NCBI GenBank assembly: GCA_002347265.1
Contig: DDYB01000015.1
Coordinates: 1 to 6,609, forward strand
Direction of reading: 5' to 3'
DNA length: 6,609 nt
From: Desulfobacteraceae bacterium UBA2245
GTDB taxonomy: Bacteria > Desulfobacterota > Desulfobacteria > Desulfobacterales > UBA2245
The position numbers and the translations under genes were made by a program. A model generated the notes under the pieces. It made no database searches, was not told where the DNA came from, and was given only the letters and a program-made list of their open reading frames with translations. This document shows, piece by piece, positions 5,792-6,609 of this stretch. Each line of letters begins with the position of its first letter. Positions within the stretch are counted from its first letter, which is position 1.

Positions 5792-6106
5792 ATGTTTGAA
5801 GTAACACAGTCAGCAAGCGAGCAGATTGCCGCATACTTTAAAGGCAAAGAGATAAAACCCATTCGGGTTTTTCTAAACGAGGGGGGCTGAGGGGGGCCGT
5901 CACTGGCCATGGCTCTGGATGAGCCTAAGGATACGGATTCTTCCTTTAAGGTGGATGGGTTCACCTATCTGGTTGACAGGACTTTTCTGAAGAAGGTCCA
6001 GCCGGTCAAGGTGGATTTCATCAACTATGGATTTAAAATCAGCGCAGGCGTCGAGTTTGACGCCGGGGGCTGCTCCGGATGTAAAAGTTCGGGATCCTGC
6101 GGATAA
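5792..6106 (+). CDS. HesB/IscA-like selenoprotein (in-frame UGA = selenocysteine)
   Basis: The product is 104 residues of the HesB/IscA fold, a family that binds iron or iron-sulfur clusters through conserved cysteines. Codon 33 is TGA (5888-5890) in the context NEGG-U-GGPSLAMALDEP. In homologues as I know them, this position is the first cluster-ligand cysteine, or selenocysteine in HesB-like selenoproteins of Desulfobacterota. The frame continues unbroken on both sides, with family sequence, to TAA at 6104-6106. No other cysteine occurs until the C-terminal cluster Cys94, Cys97, Cys103 (GGCSGC...SC), matching the C-terminal cysteine pair of IscA. The start is ATG 5792 with AGGAGGG six bases upstream. 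Plain translation would give a 32-residue peptide or a 65-residue internal fragment from ATG 5909. The gene is alone between an attenuator-like leader and a strong terminator, not in an isc or suf operon. Its precise role is not known; selenocysteine insertion is inferred, as no sel genes are in view. Confidence 0.92.
5907..5930 (+). promoter_or_regulatory. Candidate bacterial SECIS hairpin
   Basis: GGCTC (5911-5915) pairs with GAGCC (5921-5925) around the loop TGGAT. CC (5907-5908) and GG (5929-5930) can extend the stem past an internal loop. The loop starts 25 bases after the TGA and has a G at its second position, which agrees with the known bSECIS pattern of an apical loop about 16-37 bases downstream with an early G. 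A second hairpin closer to the TGA, GGCC (5895-5898) with GGCC (5905-5908), has its loop too near to serve by that rule. Confidence 0.6.
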
Positions 6107-6131
6107 TACCTGCATTTCGATGCGTAAGGAT

Positions 6132-6164
6132 AAAAGGCGGTGTCTTTGATGACACCGCCTTTTT
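6132..6164 (+). terminator. Rho-independent terminator of the selenoprotein gene
   Basis: GGCGGTGTC (6136-6144) pairs perfectly with GACACCGCC (6151-6159) around TTTGAT. AAAA precedes and TTTTT follows, so it can act in both directions: it ends the selenoprotein mRNA and would also stop any minus-strand transcript from the transposase remnant. It lies 25 bases after the stop codon. Confidence 0.93.
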
Positions 6165-6224
6165 GCGCGTTACGGCATGAAACATGCCGCGGGCGATGTT
6201 TACCAGGGTAACCGCATCTGGAAA

Positions 6225-6524
6225 TCAGCCGTTTAAAATTTTCATCAAGTACTTGTTGTCCCATCCGGCTCCGGGCCGTTTGGATTTGACGCTTTTTTTC
6301 AGCGACGTTTCTTTTTTTATCATGTTCAAGGCAACATGCCTGAGCACCGCGAAGTTTTCCGGGGCATTATCCTTTCTGACGCTGCTGTCGTCTTTACGGA
6401 AAGATACGTCCAGCGCCCGATGCAAACTGTTTTCGACGGTCCGGCGGCTTCGAATCGCACGGGCGAATTGCCCGGCATTACGGTCTATGCTGCCGATATA
6501 AGCGGAAGCCCCAGGAACCCTCTA
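6225..6524 (-). pseudogene. ISAs1-family transposase, C-terminal remnant
   Basis: The minus strand reads about 98 codons of the C-terminal end of an ISAs1-family (DDE) transposase: YIGSIDRNAGQFARAIRS, then VENSLHRALDVSFRKDDSS, RKDNAPENFAVLRHVALN and the end WDNKYLMKILNG with a TGA stop (6227-6225). The Glu of VENSLH corresponds to the third catalytic acid of the DDE triad. The usual HWGIEN before it reads RRTVEN here, a sign of decay. The frame hits TAG (6524-6522) where the second palindromic repeat begins, and the rest of a transposase of ~370 residues is absent. No start codon or ribosome binding site is left, so this is a non-functional fragment. Confidence 0.87.
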
Positions 6525-6609
6525 ACAGGCTGTTGAAAAACTGCGCCTGAGGCCGCCATTCAGGGTTGGGCAGCTCTCGCCAATGCTCACATATGCTTGA
6601 ATATGCTGC
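6523..6609 (-). repeat. Palindromic dispersed repeat, copy 2 (inverted, cut by window end)
   Basis: The reverse complement of this stretch matches 4945-5031 without gaps, with 8 differences in 87 bases. The terminal TAACAGGCTGTTGAAAAA and the core around CATATTCAAGCATATG are identical. Differences cluster in the arm facing the hairpin centre (copy 1 GCATCGCC region). The other half of the element lies beyond the window. It abuts the broken end of the transposase fragment. Confidence 0.85.

Noticed and set aside
5888..5890. TGA as a true stop or a nonsense mutation making a pseudogene
   Set aside because: The codon stands exactly at the known Cys/Sec position, no other damage is seen in the gene, and a plausible bSECIS hairpin follows. 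A pseudogene is possible but less likely.
5895..5908. Proximal GGCC/GGCC hairpin as the SECIS element
   Set aside because: Its loop begins only 8 bases after the TGA, nearer than the accepted spacing for bSECIS loops.
5909..6106. A separate 65-residue gene starting at the internal ATG
   Set aside because: It is the C-terminal part of the selenoprotein. The sequence before it, back through the TGA, is in the same frame and belongs to the same family, and the only good ribosome binding site is at 5779-5785.

Overview
The window looks like chromosomal DNA from a Desulfobacterota (deltaproteobacterial) bacterium, probably an anaerobic sulfate reducer of the Desulfobacterales type. The main grounds are a selenocysteine-coding HesB/IscA-like gene, a type known mostly from that group, a tmRNA encoding the tag ADDYNYALAA, and a nitrogen-PTS-like HPr/EI pair without sugar-specific subunits. 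The assignment is an inference; no marker fixes the species.

Layout. Positions 1-396 hold the 3' end of a gene resembling small ParB-HTH-like proteins that accompany large serine recombinases. A strong terminator follows, then about 300 bases with no convincing gene. This probably is the edge of a mobile island lying against the 3' end of the tmRNA gene. The minus strand from 4153 down to 816 carries a compact group: an HPr protein with an unusual N-terminal extension (3515-4153), PTS enzyme I ptsI (1741-3510), smpB (1254-1712), and ssrA/tmRNA (816-1169) with its own promoter and terminator. SmpB and tmRNA act together in ribosome rescue. HPr and EI form the first two steps of a PEP-dependent phosphorelay.

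The plus strand from about 4233 carries a near-consensus promoter, a FmdB-type zinc-ribbon protein (4363-4857), a palindromic intergenic repeat (4883-5032), a macro-domain protein (5049-5570), and a HesB/IscA-like selenoprotein (5792-6106). In the selenoprotein, an in-frame UGA replaces the first of the cluster-binding cysteines. A candidate bSECIS hairpin lies just downstream of the UGA. The leader has a promoter, a terminator-like hairpin with nine T, and an excellent ribosome binding site, in that order, suggesting transcription attenuation. A perfect bidirectional terminator closes the gene.

The right edge (6225-6609) holds a minus-strand ISAs1-family transposase C-terminal fragment, broken exactly where a second, inverted copy of the palindromic repeat begins. 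The two repeat copies (86-87 bp compared, 8 mismatches) bracket the macro-domain and selenoprotein genes and the transposase remnant.

The most noteworthy items are the selenoprotein, which standard gene calling would reduce to a 65-residue fragment, its attenuator-like leader, the HPr with an extra N-terminal domain, and the inverted palindromic repeats.
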